Made by a program: the position numbers and the translations under genes. Shown here piece by piece: positions 9,363 through 20,006 of a stretch of DNA of 45,671 nucleotides. A model generated the notes under the pieces. The model was not told the origin of the DNA, ran no database searches, and saw only the letters and a program-made list of their open reading frames with translations. The stretch's first letter is position 1. The number at the start of each line of letters is the position of its first letter. Source of the DNA: Muribaculaceae bacterium (GTDB taxonomy: Bacteria > Bacteroidota > Bacteroidia > Bacteroidales > Muribaculaceae); assembly GCA_022509125.1 (NCBI GenBank), contig JAFLTU010000016.1:1-45671 (forward strand), read 5' to 3'.

Positions 9363-10859
9363 ATGAGCGACCGTCTATTTATATTTGACACGACTTTAAG
9401 AGATGGGGAACAGGTTCCCGGATGCCAATTAAACACAATAGAAAAAATAGAGATAGCTAAAGCCCTTGAAATGTTGGGCGTAGATGTCATAGAAGCAGGT
9501 TTCCCTGTTTCAAGCCCGGGGGATTTCAACTCAGTTGTTGAGATATCCAAAGCGGTGACTTGGCCTACAATCTGTGCGTTGACCCGGGCTGTGGAAAATG
9601 ATATTAGAGTTGCCGCAGAGGCGCTTAAGTATGCCAAGCATAAAAGAATCCACACAGGCATAGGGACGTCTGACTATCATATCAGGCATAAATTCAATTC
9701 CACACGTGAAGAAATTCTCGAAAGGGCAATGGCTTGTGTGAAATATGCCAAATCCTTTGTAGAAGATGTGCAATTCTATGCCGAGGATGCCGGACGCACG
9801 GATAATGAATATCTTGCAAGGGTTGTTGAGGCGGTGATTGCAGCCGGGGCTACAGTTGTAAATATCCCGGACACAACCGGATATTGTCTTCCTTGGGACT
9901 TCGGAGAGAAGATAAGATACCTAATGGAAAACGTCAGGAATGTAGATAAGGCCACCATTGCAATCCATTGCCATAATGATTTGGGAATGGCCACTGCGAA
10001 TACGATTTCTGCAATTAGAAACGGGGCCCGTCAAGCGGAAGTGACAATCAATGGTATCGGGGAAAGAGCGGGAAACACATCCTTGGAAGAGGTTGTCATG
10101 ACATGTAAATGCCATAAGGAATTAGACATCGAAAGCAATATTAACACCCAGCGTATCTATTCTACAAGCCGCCTTGTTTCAAGTTTAATGAATATGCCGG
10201 TGCAAGCAAACAAAGCTCTTGTAGGTCGCAATGCATTCGCTCATTCTTCCGGAATCCATCAAGATGGAGTGTTAAAAAATCGGGAGAGTTACGAAATCAT
10301 TGATCCCAAAGATGTGGGTATCGATGAGAATTCAATCTTGCTGACAGCTAGGAGTGGAAGAGCGGCATTGAAACACCGACTTCATATACTTGGAATCGAC
10401 ATCGATAAAGAGGCTCTTGACAAAGCCTATGAATCTTTCCTGCTTCTTGCTGACAGAAAGAAGGAAATTACAGACGACGATATCTTAATCATAGCAGGTA
10501 AGCATAAGGGAGCCAATCGTCGCTTGAAACTTGATTTCCTTCAGGTCACAAGTGGGGTAGGAGTCCATTCCGTAGCAAGTGTCGGGCTTGATATTGCCGG
10601 CGAAAAATTCGAAGCATGTGCCTCAGGCAACGGCCCCGTAGATGCCGCTATCACGGCTGTAAAGCAAATCATACATCGCCACATGGTTGTGAAGGAATTC
10701 TTAATCCAGGCTATGAACAAGGGAAGCAACGACGTGGGGAAAGTTCATATCACAGTTGAATATGATGGAGCCCACTATTACGGTTTTTCGGCAAATACCG
10801 ATATTGTGGCTGCCAGTTGCGAAGCTTTTATAGATGCAATCAATAAATTTGTGAAATAA
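9363..10859 (+). CDS. leuA: 2-isopropylmalate synthase
   Basis: First committed step of leucine synthesis: condenses acetyl-CoA with 2-oxoisovalerate to 2-isopropylmalate. The 498-aa protein has the DRE-TIM metallolyase barrel with DTTLRDGEQ (9-17) and the metal-binding HCHNDLG (His202, His204). The LeuA-type [10 protein letters not shown] and the subdomain motif SSGIHQDG follow. A C-terminal LeuA dimer/regulatory domain (about 390-498) is where leucine feedback normally acts. Citramalate or homocitrate synthase are family alternatives, but the length, the regulatory domain and the leuCDB neighbours favour LeuA. It is the first gene of the branched-chain operon, and its stop overlaps the leuC start (TAATG), suggesting translational coupling. 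Confidence 0.95.
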   Translation: MSDRLFIFDTTLRDGEQVPGCQLNTIEKIEIAKALEMLGVDVIEAGFPVSSPGDFNSVVEISKAVTWPTICALTRAVENDIRVAAEALKYAKHKRIHTGIGTSDYHIRHKFNSTREEILERAMACVKYAKSFVEDVQFYAEDAGRTDNEYLARVVEAVIAAGATVVNIPDTTGYCLPWDFGEKIRYLMENVRNVDKATIAIHCHNDLGMATANTISAIRNGARQAEVTINGIGERAGNTSLEEVVMTCKCHKELDIESNINTQRIYSTSRLVSSLMNMPVQANKALVGRNAFAHSSGIHQDGVLKNRESYEIIDPKDVGIDENSILLTARSGRAALKHRLHILGIDIDKEALDKAYESFLLLADRKKEITDDDILIIAGKHKGANRRLKLDFLQVTSGVGVHSVASVGLDIAGEKFEACASGNGPVDAAITAVKQIIHRHMVVKEFLIQAMNKGSNDVGKVHITVEYDGAHYYGFSANTDIVAASCEAFIDAINKFVK

Positions 10860-12253
10860 TGGGGAAAACTTTATTTGACAAGGTATGGGATGCCCATGTG
10901 GTCAAAAAAATAGAGTCGGGTCCCGATCAATTGTATATCGATAGGCATTATTGCCATGAAGTGACAAGTCCACAGGCATTCGACTCGTTGAGAAAACGTG
11001 GGCTAAAAGTATTCCGACCCGACAAGACCTTTTGTTCTCCCGACCATAATATCCCAACCAAGGACCAACATCTGCCAATTAAGGATGAGTCAAGCCGGAT
11101 TCCAGTAGAGACATTGACAATGAATGCCAAGGAATTCGGGCTCACTCTTTTTCCTCTTTGTGATCCTCGTAATGGGATAATTCACGTTATAGGACCGGAG
11201 CAAGGACTGACCCTTCCGGGAACGACAATCGTGTGTGGAGACAGCCACACATCTACCCATGGTGCTTTAGGAGCAATTGCCTTCGGAATCGGGACAAGCG
11301 AGATAGAGATGGTGCTTGCCTCCCAATGCGTGCTTCAGCCTAAGCCTAAGTCAATGCGCATCAAAATCAATGGTGAGCTCCAACCCGGTGTGACCTCGAA
11401 AGATATGGCTCTATATCTCATAAGTAAACTTGGAACTGGGGGAGCCACCGGTTATTTTGTGGAATTTGCCGGAGATGCCGTTAAGGGACTTAACCTGGAG
11501 CAACGTATGACGCTCTGCAACCTCTCAATAGAGATGGGAGCAAGAGGAGGTATGATTGCTCCTGATGAAACCACTTTTGAATATCTCAAAAATAAGCCTT
11601 ACTCTCCCAAAGGAGAAGAATGGGACAAACATTTGAAATACTGGCGTTCCCTCCCCAGTGATGAAGATGCCAAATTCGATTGTGAAATTGAGTTTGACGC
11701 CAAAGACATTGAACCTCGGATCACTTTCGGAACAAATCCTGGTATGGGTATTGGAGTGACCCAAAAAATTCCGGCGAAACCGGGAAATCCCACTTCTGTG
11801 GTTTCCTATTTGAAAGCTTTGGATTATATGGGTTTTCAGGAGGCTCAAAGTCTTGAAGGGGTGCCTGTGGATTATGTTTTCTTGGGAAGTTGCACAAACG
11901 GACGTATTCAGGATTTCCGCGATTTTGCTTCAATTGTGAAGGGTAGACGGAAGGCAGAAGGTCTGACCGCTTGGTTAGTCCCTGGTTCTCGGAAAGTTTT
12001 ACAACAAATTAAAGACGAGGGTCTCGACAAAGTCCTGGAAGAGGCCGGATTTGAAATCAGAGAACCTGGTTGCTCGGCCTGCCTGGCTATGAATGAAGAT
12101 AAGGTGCCCTCAGGTAAACTCTGTGTATCCACCTCTAATAGAAATTTTGAGGGCAGACAAGGACCGGGAGCAAGGACAATTTTAGCAGGCCCTTTGCTTG
12201 CAGCAGCAACCGCAGTGACAGGAGTAATCACAGATCCTCGAAAATTCATTTAA
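10859..12253 (+). CDS. leuC: 3-isopropylmalate dehydratase, large subunit
   Basis: Aconitase-family [4Fe-4S] subunit that, with LeuD, isomerises 2- to 3-isopropylmalate. The 464-aa chain carries [15 protein letters not shown] near residue 125, [15 protein letters not shown] near 345 and [16 protein letters not shown] near 405. The last two supply the three cluster cysteines (SCTN and the two in GCSAC). The product starts [15 protein letters not shown], the usual LeuC opening, at the ATG that shares one base with the leuA stop. leuD follows after 2 bases. The length is normal for bacterial LeuC, and homoaconitase is excluded by context. Confidence 0.96.
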   Translation: MGKTLFDKVWDAHVVKKIESGPDQLYIDRHYCHEVTSPQAFDSLRKRGLKVFRPDKTFCSPDHNIPTKDQHLPIKDESSRIPVETLTMNAKEFGLTLFPLCDPRNGIIHVIGPEQGLTLPGTTIVCGDSHTSTHGALGAIAFGIGTSEIEMVLASQCVLQPKPKSMRIKINGELQPGVTSKDMALYLISKLGTGGATGYFVEFAGDAVKGLNLEQRMTLCNLSIEMGARGGMIAPDETTFEYLKNKPYSPKGEEWDKHLKYWRSLPSDEDAKFDCEIEFDAKDIEPRITFGTNPGMGIGVTQKIPAKPGNPTSVVSYLKALDYMGFQEAQSLEGVPVDYVFLGSCTNGRIQDFRDFASIVKGRRKAEGLTAWLVPGSRKVLQQIKDEGLDKVLEEAGFEIREPGCSACLAMNEDKVPSGKLCVSTSNRNFEGRQGPGARTILAGPLLAAATAVTGVITDPRKFI

Positions 12254-12255
12254 AG

Positions 12256-12858
12256 ATGGCAAGGAAATTCATAGTATTGAAATCAACGGCGGTGCCTCTC
12301 CCTATAGAGAATATAGACACTGATCAAATTATTCCGGCACGATTTCTGAAGGCTACTACAAAAGAGGGGTTCGGTCAAAACCTTTTCAGAGACTGGCGCT
12401 TCGATAAGGAGGGTAACCCCGTAAAAGGATTTGTATTGAATGATCCCGCATATCAAGGGGAAATTCTTGTGGCAGGGAAAAATTTCGGATGTGGTTCGAG
12501 CCGCGAACATGCTGCTTGGGCGATAGCCGATTATGGATTCAAAGCCGTTGTGTCAAGTTTTTTTGCTGATATCCACAAGAATAATGAATTAAATAATTTT
12601 GTGCTCCCGGTTGTAGTAAGTGAGGATTTTCTATCTGAATTATTCCAATCAATAAACGAGGACCCCACAACAGAGATTACCATTGACCTTCCTAACCAGC
12701 TAATAACAAATGAAGCTACCGGGAAGTCTCAAACTTTTGAGATCAATCCCTACAAGAAAGAATGTCTCATGGAAGGCCTTGACGATATCGAATATTTATT
12801 GAAAAATCGTAAGGAAATTGAAGATTTTGAGGAAAAAAGAAAACAAGAATGGAATTAA
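12256..12858 (+). CDS. leuD: 3-isopropylmalate dehydratase, small subunit
   Basis: Swivel-domain partner of LeuC. The 200-aa chain has the family signatures [15 protein letters not shown] (residues 18-32) and [17 protein letters not shown] (about 74-90), which complete the active site of the heterodimer. The length is that of the LeuD1 type found with a separate LeuC. It starts 2 bases after the leuC stop, and its last 10 bases overlap the beginning of leuB, so all three dehydratase and dehydrogenase genes are likely co-translated. Confidence 0.96.
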   Translation: MARKFIVLKSTAVPLPIENIDTDQIIPARFLKATTKEGFGQNLFRDWRFDKEGNPVKGFVLNDPAYQGEILVAGKNFGCGSSREHAAWAIADYGFKAVVSSFFADIHKNNELNNFVLPVVVSEDFLSELFQSINEDPTTEITIDLPNQLITNEATGKSQTFEINPYKKECLMEGLDDIEYLLKNRKEIEDFEEKRKQEWN

Positions 12859-13916
12859 AGATAGCGGTTTTACCTGGTGACGGCATAGGTCCGGAAATAT
12901 CTAAAGAGGGAGTTAAAGTATTGGAAAATGTGTCCCAACGTTTCGACCATAAATTTATTTTCAAATATGGAGATGTTGGGGCCGTGGCCATCGATAAATA
13001 TGGCGATCCATTCCCGGAAGAGACCTTGAAACTTTGTGAAAAAAGTGACGCAGTTTTATTTTCTGCTGTTGGAGATCCGCGTTATGATAATAATCCTTCA
13101 GCGAAGGTGAGACCGGAACAAGGACTGTTAAAAATGCGCAAGTCACTTGATCTTTATGCCAATGTTCGTCCCATCGCTACATTTGAGGCTCTATTGTCAA
13201 AGAGCCCGTTGAAAGAAGAAGTTATAAGAGATGCTGATTTTGTCTGTATTCGGGAATTGACGGGGGGTATGTATTTTGGTGAAAAATATGAAAGTGACAA
13301 CATGGCCTACGACACCAATATATATACTAGAAAAGAAATTGAAAGAATTTTGAAAATAGGATATAACTACGCAAGGAGGCGCAGAAAGCATCTCACAGTT
13401 GTCGATAAAGCCAACGTCTTGGCGTCAAGCCGTCTTTGGCGAAAAATAGCTCAAGAAATTGCTTCCGACTATCCCGATATAAAGACAGATTATATGTTTG
13501 TCGACAACGTCTCGATGCGTATTATACAGGACCCTAAATTTTTTGATGTGATGGTCACTGAAAATACTTTTGGGGATATCTTAACCGATGAGGCAAGTGT
13601 TATCACCGGCTCGATGGGTCTTCTTCCTTCAGCTTCTATAGGAGGGAAGACACCTTTATTTGAACCGGTGCATGGTTCATGGCCGGAAGCAGCAGGCAAA
13701 AATATTGCAAATCCAATAGCTCAAATTCTGTCGGCTGCAATGCTCTTAGAATATTTCGGTCTTGTCGAGGAAGGCAGACTCATTAGAAAGGGTGTTGAGC
13801 TTTCTTTGCAAAACCATATATCCACGCCTGATATCCAAAAAGAGGGTCTTAAAGCTTTCACTACAGAAGAAGTTGGAACTTATATTGCAAATGCAATTAA
13901 GCATTTAGAGCTTTGA
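12849..13916 (+). CDS. leuB: 3-isopropylmalate dehydrogenase
   Basis: NAD-dependent oxidative decarboxylase that turns 3-isopropylmalate into 2-oxoisocaproate, the last dedicated step to leucine before transamination. The 355-aa chain shows the beta-decarboxylating dehydrogenase family pattern: [13 protein letters not shown] (5-17), [21 protein letters not shown] near 88, ELTGGMYFG near 137, TVVDKANVL, the metal-binding [12 protein letters not shown], and [18 protein letters not shown] near 272. The [10 protein letters not shown] stretch is LeuB-like rather than isocitrate dehydrogenase-like. The ATG lies inside the end of leuD (10-base overlap). A 93-base gap to ilvD follows. Confidence 0.96.
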   Translation: MELKIAVLPGDGIGPEISKEGVKVLENVSQRFDHKFIFKYGDVGAVAIDKYGDPFPEETLKLCEKSDAVLFSAVGDPRYDNNPSAKVRPEQGLLKMRKSLDLYANVRPIATFEALLSKSPLKEEVIRDADFVCIRELTGGMYFGEKYESDNMAYDTNIYTRKEIERILKIGYNYARRRRKHLTVVDKANVLASSRLWRKIAQEIASDYPDIKTDYMFVDNVSMRIIQDPKFFDVMVTENTFGDILTDEASVITGSMGLLPSASIGGKTPLFEPVHGSWPEAAGKNIANPIAQILSAAMLLEYFGLVEEGRLIRKGVELSLQNHISTPDIQKEGLKAFTTEEVGTYIANAIKHLEL

Positions 13917-14009
13917 GATTAAGGTTCTAAATTGAAAAGGTAGAAATTTATACTTTGGAAGTCTGAAGACCTGAGGAAATAAGTTTTAAATGGAGGCAAG
14001 AGATTAACT

Positions 14010-15863
14010 ATGACAGATAAAAAAGAAACAGAATATAAGATTCCTTTGAGGAGCTCTGCTTCAACAGGGGGGCGCAGGATGGCTGGTGCTCGTGCATTAT
14101 GGAGGGCCAATGGAATGAAGGAAGACCAAATTGGCAAGCCTATTATCGCTATAGTGAATTCCTTCACTCAATTTGTTCCCGGTCATACTCATCTTCATAA
14201 TATAGGGCAGCTTATTAAGTCAGAAATAGAGAAAAAAGGCTATTTCGCAGCTGAGTTTAACACTATTGCAATCGACGATGGGATTGCAATGGGACATGAT
14301 GGAATGCTGTATTCACTTCCATCGAGGGATTTGATTGCTGATAGTGTGGAATATATGATGAATGCCCATAAGGCCGACGCAATGATATGCATTTCCAATT
14401 GTGATAAGATCACGCCGGGCATGTTGATGGCTGCAATGAGACTAAATGTCCCGACCGTCTTTGTTTCAGGAGGTCCTATGGAAGCGGGAAACGTGGGCAA
14501 CCGACAAGTTGACCTAATCGATATAATGATTGAGGCAGCCGATAAAAGTGTAGCCGACGATACAGTGAAAGAGCTTGAACAAAAAGGGTGTCCCACTTGT
14601 GGCTGTTGCTCCGGAATGTTCACAGCAAATTCTATGAATGCACTAACCGAGGCTCTGGGTCTTTCTCTTCCAGGTAACGGAACAATCTTGGCAAGTCATA
14701 AGCAACGACTTGAACTCTTCAAAAAAGGGGCAAGGCAAATTGTCGAAAACACAAAAAAATATTATGAGGAAGGTGACGCCAGTGTATTGCCACGAAGCAT
14801 AGCAACTCGAGAGGCCATGATTAATGCAATGGCGCTTGATATTTCAATGGGAGGGTCAACTAACACCGTGCTCCATCTTTTGGCTGTGGCCAATGAGGCT
14901 GGAGTAGATTTCACTCTTGACGATATCGACCAACTTTCTAGAAAAACGCCTGTTTTATGTAAAGTGGCTCCTAATTCCCATTGGCATATACAAGATGTAA
15001 ATCGAGCCGGTGGCATTATCTCCATCCTTCAAGGCCTCGCTGAAAAAGACCTCTTGGATTTATCGGTGCAACGTGTAGACGGATTAACTCTCGGAGAAGC
15101 TATAAAAAAATATGGGAAAAGTATTGAGGGTTTTTCCGAGGAGGCAAAAGAAATTTGGAGTTGCGCGCCGGGAGGAAAAATAGATAATCACGCCGGGAGT
15201 CAAGAAAAGAGATATGAATGTCTTGACACTGACCGTGAGAAAGGTTGTATTCGTGACTATGAACATGCATATCTAAAAGATGGAGGTCTTGCTGTCTTAA
15301 AAGGGAATATCGCCCCTGATGGGTGTGTTGTAAAGACGGCTGGAGTCGATGAAAAAATCCTTAAATTTTCCGGTCCCGCTAAAGTTTTCCAATCGCAGGA
15401 ACAGGCTGTGGATGGTATTCTGGGAGGCAAAGTTGTTGCCGGGGATGTAGTTGTCATTACTCATGAGGGTCCTAAAGGAGGTCCCGGTATGCAAGAAATG
15501 CTCTATCCGACAAGTTACATTAAATCCCGTCATCTGGGTAAAGAATGTGCATTGATCACTGACGGACGCTTTTCAGGAGGGACTTCCGGTTTATCCATTG
15601 GACACATATCTCCGGAAGCTGCCGATGGCGGTCCAATTGGTCTTGTCAGAGACGGTGATATTATTGAAATCGATATTCCTTCCCGAACTATCAATGCCAA
15701 TATTTCCGATGAAGAATTTTCAAGGAGGAGAGAGGCCGAACTCAAGAAGGGTAAAGCGGCGTTCACGCCTGAAAAAAGAGACAGGCCCATCAGCAATGCC
15801 CTGAAAGCCTACGCCTCAATGGTTACTTCGGCAGATAAAGGAGGCGTGAGAAAACCTCTTTAA
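14010..15863 (+). CDS. ilvD: Dihydroxy-acid dehydratase
   Basis: Iron-sulfur dehydratase that makes 2-oxoisovalerate and 2-oxo-3-methylvalerate, the last common step for valine and isoleucine. The 617-aa chain carries [15 protein letters not shown] near 50, cluster cysteines in [10 protein letters not shown] (Cys131) and [18 protein letters not shown] (194-200 region), and the C-terminal [13 protein letters not shown] and [21 protein letters not shown]. The [10 protein letters not shown] version matches E. coli IlvD, the oxygen-sensitive [4Fe-4S] type, rather than the plant-type [2Fe-2S] enzyme; that is an inference from motif form. A GGAGG sits 13 bases before the ATG, which is far for a Shine-Dalgarno. 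The 93 bases before it could hold an internal promoter but show no good -7 box. Confidence 0.96.
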   Translation: MTDKKETEYKIPLRSSASTGGRRMAGARALWRANGMKEDQIGKPIIAIVNSFTQFVPGHTHLHNIGQLIKSEIEKKGYFAAEFNTIAIDDGIAMGHDGMLYSLPSRDLIADSVEYMMNAHKADAMICISNCDKITPGMLMAAMRLNVPTVFVSGGPMEAGNVGNRQVDLIDIMIEAADKSVADDTVKELEQKGCPTCGCCSGMFTANSMNALTEALGLSLPGNGTILASHKQRLELFKKGARQIVENTKKYYEEGDASVLPRSIATREAMINAMALDISMGGSTNTVLHLLAVANEAGVDFTLDDIDQLSRKTPVLCKVAPNSHWHIQDVNRAGGIISILQGLAEKDLLDLSVQRVDGLTLGEAIKKYGKSIEGFSEEAKEIWSCAPGGKIDNHAGSQEKRYECLDTDREKGCIRDYEHAYLKDGGLAVLKGNIAPDGCVVKTAGVDEKILKFSGPAKVFQSQEQAVDGILGGKVVAGDVVVITHEGPKGGPGMQEMLYPTSYIKSRHLGKECALITDGRFSGGTSGLSIGHISPEAADGGPIGLVRDGDIIEIDIPSRTINANISDEEFSRRREAELKKGKAAFTPEKRDRPISNALKAYASMVTSADKGGVRKPL

Positions 15864-15887
15864 AGATAAAACTCGCTAAATTAAGAA

Positions 15888-17624
15888 ATGGAAGAACAAA
15901 TAACCGGAGGTGAGGCCCTTATCCGAAGCCTCGAGTTGGAAGGAGTTGATTATATATTTGGATATCCCGGGGGCACAATAATGCCGCTGTATGACCGATT
16001 GTATGACCATAGGGAAAACCTTCGACATATATTGACTCGCCATGAACAGGGAGCCATACACGCTGCCGAGGGTTACGCGAGGGCTACAGGAAAAACAGGA
16101 GTAGTAGTCGCTACTTCCGGACCTGGCGCCACTAATCTTGTCACTGGTATCGCTGATGCCCGGATGGATTCGACTCCCCTAGTGGTCATTGCAGGACAGG
16201 TCGGAACCAATGTGTTAGGTAATGATGCCTTTCAAGAAACAGACTTCATCGATGTGACTAACCCAATATCTAAATGGGGATATCAGGTAAGAAGCGCGCG
16301 TGAGCTGCCGGATGTAATTGCTCGGGCTTTTTTCATAGCTAATTCCGGAAGACCCGGTCCCGTCATAATTGATCTTCCACGAAATGTCCAAGTCGAACTT
16401 ATGGAATGGAAGGGCTACAAAAAATGTCGCTTTATTCGCACATATGAAAATCGCCCTCCCATTGACTTGGATCAAATAGATATTGCAGCAAAATTGCTCA
16501 ATGAAGCTGAAAGGCCGCTGATACTTGCGGGACATGGGCTCACTATTTCCGGGGCTGAAAGAGAATTAGGGGAAATGGCTTTAAAAGGCGACATACCTGT
16601 GGCCACCACATTACATGGTCTCTCGGCTCTTTCTATGGACCATCCTATGCATAAAGGCATGATCGGCATGCATGGCAACATCGCTCCAAATGTAGCTACA
16701 AACAAGGCGGATGTCATTTTCGCAATAGGTTTGAGATTCGATGACCGAGTTGTCAGTAAAACCGATAAGTATGCACCTCAAGCTAAAATTATTCATGTGG
16801 ATATAGACGCTTCGGAAATAGGTAGGCAGGTGAATCCTCATTTGACTATTCATGCCGACGCTAAAGATGCCCTTCTGGCAATTCTACCCAAAATAAAAAC
16901 GCAAAAACGAACTGAATGGATAGAATTCTTCACAAAACTTGAGCAATTTGAAAGTGAACGGATTTATAGACAACAAAGATCTAAATCAGGTAAGGGAAAA
17001 GCTATGAAGATGGCTGAAGTGGTTGCTCTAGTTTCTGAAAAATCCGAGGCCGATTCAATTTTGGTGACAGATGTGGGACAAAATCAAATGTCTTCAGTGA
17101 GAAATTTCAAACTCAGGTCCCCAAGGAGTGTCATAACGTCGGGAGGGCTGGGTACTATGGGATATGGAATTCCTGCAGCAATCGGAGCAAAATTCGGTTG
17201 TCCCAACCGCCCCGTGTGTCTGTTTTGTGGTGACGGAGGTTTCCAGATGACTGAACAGGAATTGGGCACAATCATGGAGCACAATCTGAATATCAAAATT
17301 GTAATTCTAAATAACAACTATTTGGGCAATGTCAGACAATGGCAGAAGATGTTCTATCAAGGTCGATTTTCTCAAACTCCTATGATGAATCCTGATTTCA
17401 AGATGTTGGCAAAAGCTTATGGATTAAGGGCGGAAGACGTTTCCGATTCTGACGAACTTAATGATGCCATAGAGAGAATGCTGACATCCGACTCCAGCTA
17501 CATTTTGAATGTCAATATTGATCCGGAAGATATGGTTTTCCCGATGATTTGCCCCGGAGATCCTATCGACAGAATATTGCTCAATGAGACTGAGACGCTC
17601 GACCTGAATATTGTGGAACTTTGA
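15888..17624 (+). CDS. ilvB: Acetolactate synthase, large (catalytic) subunit
   Basis: TPP-dependent acetohydroxyacid synthase: condenses two pyruvates, or pyruvate with 2-oxobutyrate, for valine/leucine or isoleucine. The 578-aa chain opens with the AHAS pattern GGEALIRSLELEGVDYIFGYPGG and has the catalytic Glu53 in RHEQGAIHAAEGYARATGK. FAD-domain motifs (GLRFDDRVV, HVDIDASEIG) follow. The TPP/Mg site runs from GDGGFQMTEQEL (about 448) to LNNNYLG, with the AHAS-specific VRQWQ just after. The start is the ATG 24 bases after ilvD. The regulatory subunit ilvN begins 10 bases after its stop, so the holoenzyme subunits are made together. Catabolic AlsS is unlikely because a small subunit and FAD-type motifs are present. 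Confidence 0.96.
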   Translation: MEEQITGGEALIRSLELEGVDYIFGYPGGTIMPLYDRLYDHRENLRHILTRHEQGAIHAAEGYARATGKTGVVVATSGPGATNLVTGIADARMDSTPLVVIAGQVGTNVLGNDAFQETDFIDVTNPISKWGYQVRSARELPDVIARAFFIANSGRPGPVIIDLPRNVQVELMEWKGYKKCRFIRTYENRPPIDLDQIDIAAKLLNEAERPLILAGHGLTISGAERELGEMALKGDIPVATTLHGLSALSMDHPMHKGMIGMHGNIAPNVATNKADVIFAIGLRFDDRVVSKTDKYAPQAKIIHVDIDASEIGRQVNPHLTIHADAKDALLAILPKIKTQKRTEWIEFFTKLEQFESERIYRQQRSKSGKGKAMKMAEVVALVSEKSEADSILVTDVGQNQMSSVRNFKLRSPRSVITSGGLGTMGYGIPAAIGAKFGCPNRPVCLFCGDGGFQMTEQELGTIMEHNLNIKIVILNNNYLGNVRQWQKMFYQGRFSQTPMMNPDFKMLAKAYGLRAEDVSDSDELNDAIERMLTSDSSYILNVNIDPEDMVFPMICPGDPIDRILLNETETLDLNIVEL

Positions 17625-17634
17625 TTATCGAAAG

Positions 17635-18201
17635 ATGAAAGAAATAAAACCTTACACCCTTGCAGTATTTTCAGAAAACACGGTCGGTATCCTCAATCTG
17701 ATTTCGATTGTTTATACACGAAGGAGCATAAATGTGGAGAGCATTTCAGCAAGCCCTACAGCTATCCCGGGAATATATAAAACAACGGTTTTTTCTTATA
17801 GCGACCGAGAAACAATGGAGAAAGTCTTGGCTCAGATAGAAAAAGCCATCTATGTTGTAAAGGCTTATATGTTTACCGAGGATGAAATCGTTCACCAGGA
17901 GGTGGCCCTTTATAAGGTTCCGACTGAAAAATTGATGGATGAACCTGAACTGGAGAACATCATTCGACATCATAATGCCAGGATTCTGGAAATAACCCAT
18001 GTTTATACAGTGATTGAGAAGACTGGTCACACAGATGAGACCGAGGCTTTATTCCAAGAATTAAAGAAATACGACATACGACAGTTTGTAAGGTCAGGGA
18101 GAGTATGTGTAACAAAAGACCCTATTGAACACGTATCCGTATTTTTAGAGCATAGAGACAGACAACTGCGTGAAATCGAAAAGGAAGAAGAAAGGGAATA
18201 A
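17635..18201 (+). CDS. ilvN: Acetolactate synthase, small (regulatory) subunit
   Basis: Regulatory partner of IlvB that binds valine and stimulates the catalytic subunit. From the chosen ATG the product is 188 aa. An N-terminal ACT domain is visible (YTLAVFSENTVGILNLIS then RRSINVESISASPTA), and the second half resembles the ACT-like C-terminal domain of small subunits. The last 15 residues are strongly charged. The longest open frame starts at a TTG inside ilvB (17611). I prefer the ATG at 17635 because it lies just beyond the ilvB stop and gives MKEIKPYTLAVFSEN, which begins directly at the ACT strand. The symbol ilvH would serve equally well. Confidence 0.93.
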   Translation: MKEIKPYTLAVFSENTVGILNLISIVYTRRSINVESISASPTAIPGIYKTTVFSYSDRETMEKVLAQIEKAIYVVKAYMFTEDEIVHQEVALYKVPTEKLMDEPELENIIRHHNARILEITHVYTVIEKTGHTDETEALFQELKKYDIRQFVRSGRVCVTKDPIEHVSVFLEHRDRQLREIEKEEERE

Positions 18202-18238
18202 AAGAAAACTGGAAATAAATAATTTAAAATAGAAATAT

Positions 18239-19282
18239 ATGGCAAAGATGAATTTTGGCGGAGTAGAGGAAACCGTCATTACACGCGAGGAATTTCCATT
18301 GGAGAAAGCTCGCGAGATCCTAAAAGACGAGACAATAGCCGTCATTGGCTATGGAGTTCAGGGTCCGGGCCAGAGTCTTAATCTAAGAGACAATGGCTTC
18401 AATGTGATAGTAGGTCAGAGAGAGGGCAAGACCTATGATAAGGCCGTGAATGATGGATGGGTTCCCGGGGAGACTCTCTTTAGCATTGAAGAAGCTGCAA
18501 AACGTGGCACAATTATAATGTGCCTGCTTTCCGATGCTGCTGTTATTTCCGTTTGGCCCACTCTCAAACAGTATCTCAGAGCTGGCAAAGCCCTCTATTT
18601 CTCTCATGGTTTTGCAATTACTTGGAACGATCGTTCCGGAGTTGTCCCCCCAAAGGACATAGACGTTATAATGGTTGCTCCAAAAGGATCGGGCACCTCT
18701 TTGCGCACCATGTTTTTAGAGGGGAGAGGACTTAATTCTTCTTTTGCCATCTATCAAGATTATACCGGGAGAGCTTTGGAAAGGACAATTGCTTTAGGAA
18801 TTGGCATTGGTTCGGGTTATCTTTTTGAGACCACATTCCAAAGGGAAGCAATCAGCGATTTGACGGGAGAACGTGGCTCATTGATGGGTGCCATCCAGGG
18901 CCTTCTTTTAGCTCAATACGAAGTGCTTCGTGAGAATGGCCATACACCTTCCGAGGCCTTTAATGAGACAGTGGAGGAATTGACTCAATCCTTGATGCCT
19001 CTATTTGCCAAAAAAGGAATGGACTGGATGTATGCCAATTGTTCCACCACCGCACAAAGAGGGGCATTAGATTGGATGGGACCCTTCCACGATGCAATCA
19101 AACCTGTGATGAAAGATCTCTACGAGAGTGTTAAGAAAGGAGAGGAGGCTCAACGGTCAATCGACTCGAATTCTCAGCCCGATTATAGGGAAAAACTTGA
19201 AAAGGAACTGAAAGAACTTCGAGAAAGTGAAATGTGGAGAGCTGCCGAGACAGTGCGTAGACTGCGTCCCGAAGGTGTCTGA
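18239..19282 (+). CDS. ilvC: Ketol-acid reductoisomerase
   Basis: Mg- and NAD(P)H-dependent enzyme that rearranges and reduces acetolactate or acetohydroxybutyrate. The 347-aa chain has a Rossmann N-terminal domain (AVIGYGVQGPGQSLNLRDNG, 34-53) and one C-terminal knotted domain, i.e. the short class I form. The loop after strand 2 (VGQREGKTYDKA) has the class I pattern with a Thr at the phosphate-contact end, consistent with NADPH use; that preference is inferred. GYGVQGPGQ replaces the commoner GYGSQGHA, a variant I associate with Bacteroidota. Metal ligands are expected in DLTGERGSLMG and the following helix. It is the last gene of the operon, 37 bases after ilvN, and is followed by a strong terminator. 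Confidence 0.96.
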   Translation: MAKMNFGGVEETVITREEFPLEKAREILKDETIAVIGYGVQGPGQSLNLRDNGFNVIVGQREGKTYDKAVNDGWVPGETLFSIEEAAKRGTIIMCLLSDAAVISVWPTLKQYLRAGKALYFSHGFAITWNDRSGVVPPKDIDVIMVAPKGSGTSLRTMFLEGRGLNSSFAIYQDYTGRALERTIALGIGIGSGYLFETTFQREAISDLTGERGSLMGAIQGLLLAQYEVLRENGHTPSEAFNETVEELTQSLMPLFAKKGMDWMYANCSTTAQRGALDWMGPFHDAIKPVMKDLYESVKKGEEAQRSIDSNSQPDYREKLEKELKELRESEMWRAAETVRRLRPEGV

Positions 19283-19340
19283 AACGAGATTCTTGATATC
19301 TTAAAAGATTCCTAAACTTAAGATTTAAACTTCAGCTTAA

Positions 19341-19379
19341 CTTACCCTCTCTAATTCTTAGAGGGGGTGAGTTTTTTTT
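19341..19379 (+). terminator. Intrinsic terminator of the leu-ilv operon
   Basis: A 12-bp stem (19341-19352 with 19360-19371, arms CTTACCCTCTCT and AGAGGGGGTGAG, two G-U wobbles) encloses a 7-base loop and is followed directly by a run of eight T. It lies 58 bases after the ilvC stop and just before the next gene's putative promoter. Confidence 0.9.
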
Positions 19380-19381
19380 AT

Positions 19382-19389
19382 TAATTTTG
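19382..19389 (+). promoter_or_regulatory. Putative -7 box of the DUF4293 gene
   Basis: TAATTTTG followed by CA matches TAnnTTTG. It starts within 3 bases of the end of the ilvC terminator T-tract and 53 bases before the DUF4293 ATG, as expected for an independent transcription unit. No TTTG -33 match is seen. Confidence 0.5.
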
Positions 19390-19434
19390 CATATTGATAA
19401 AACAAAACAAATCCCACCTAAATAAAAAAGAAAG

Positions 19435-19908
19435 ATGGTTATACAACGCTGGCAGACAGTCTTGCTCTTTGTTGCGGCTGCCGTGATGGCCTGTTTCACA
19501 TTTTTACCCATTGCAGAAGTAGTTACTCCCGACTACACCTTCTCATTCAATGCCCTAGGATTTTATCAGGAGGGAATTCCAACAAACGGGGAGACTCCGA
19601 TTGTGGTTCATACTTGGTATTTTTTCATGCTTTCGATCACAACTATTGTGCTTCTACTCGTAGATATATTTCTCTACAGAAATCTTAGGTTACAGCAAAG
19701 AGTGTGTATGGTAGCATTGCTTTTCATTGTGGCCGATGCTTGTGTATGTGGATTGTTGGGATTTTGGTCGTTTCGCCTTGATGAAGGGCATATATGGTGG
19801 AAAACATCAATTATTTGTCCTCTGATAGCCATATTGGCAACAATATTCGCTTATTATCGCATGGCCCAAGATTACTCCTTGTTAAAAGCTGCCGATAGAC
19901 TTCGCTAA
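19435..19908 (+). CDS. DUF4293 family four-TM membrane protein
   Basis: Small integral membrane protein of unknown function. The 157-aa chain opens with MVIQRWQTVLLFVAAAVMAC, the start pattern I recognise from DUF4293 proteins of Bacteroidota. It shows four hydrophobic segments at about residues 7-25, 60-80, 87-107 and 121-142. Short charged loops join them, and the C-terminal tail YYRMAQDYSLLKAADRLR is basic. It has its own promoter box after the ilvC terminator and lies 98 bases before proS. No catalytic motif is visible, so I assign no role; the family name is from recognition of the N-terminal signature and topology. Confidence 0.75.
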   Translation: MVIQRWQTVLLFVAAAVMACFTFLPIAEVVTPDYTFSFNALGFYQEGIPTNGETPIVVHTWYFFMLSITTIVLLLVDIFLYRNLRLQQRVCMVALLFIVADACVCGLLGFWSFRLDEGHIWWKTSIICPLIAILATIFAYYRMAQDYSLLKAADRLR

Positions 19909-20006
19909 ACGTGAAAGGGTAACTTAGCTTATTAAAACTATGCCTTTTTCAGGATAGTTAATTTATAATTTGAAAACAACAATATAGAATAGACATAATT
20001 TCTAAC

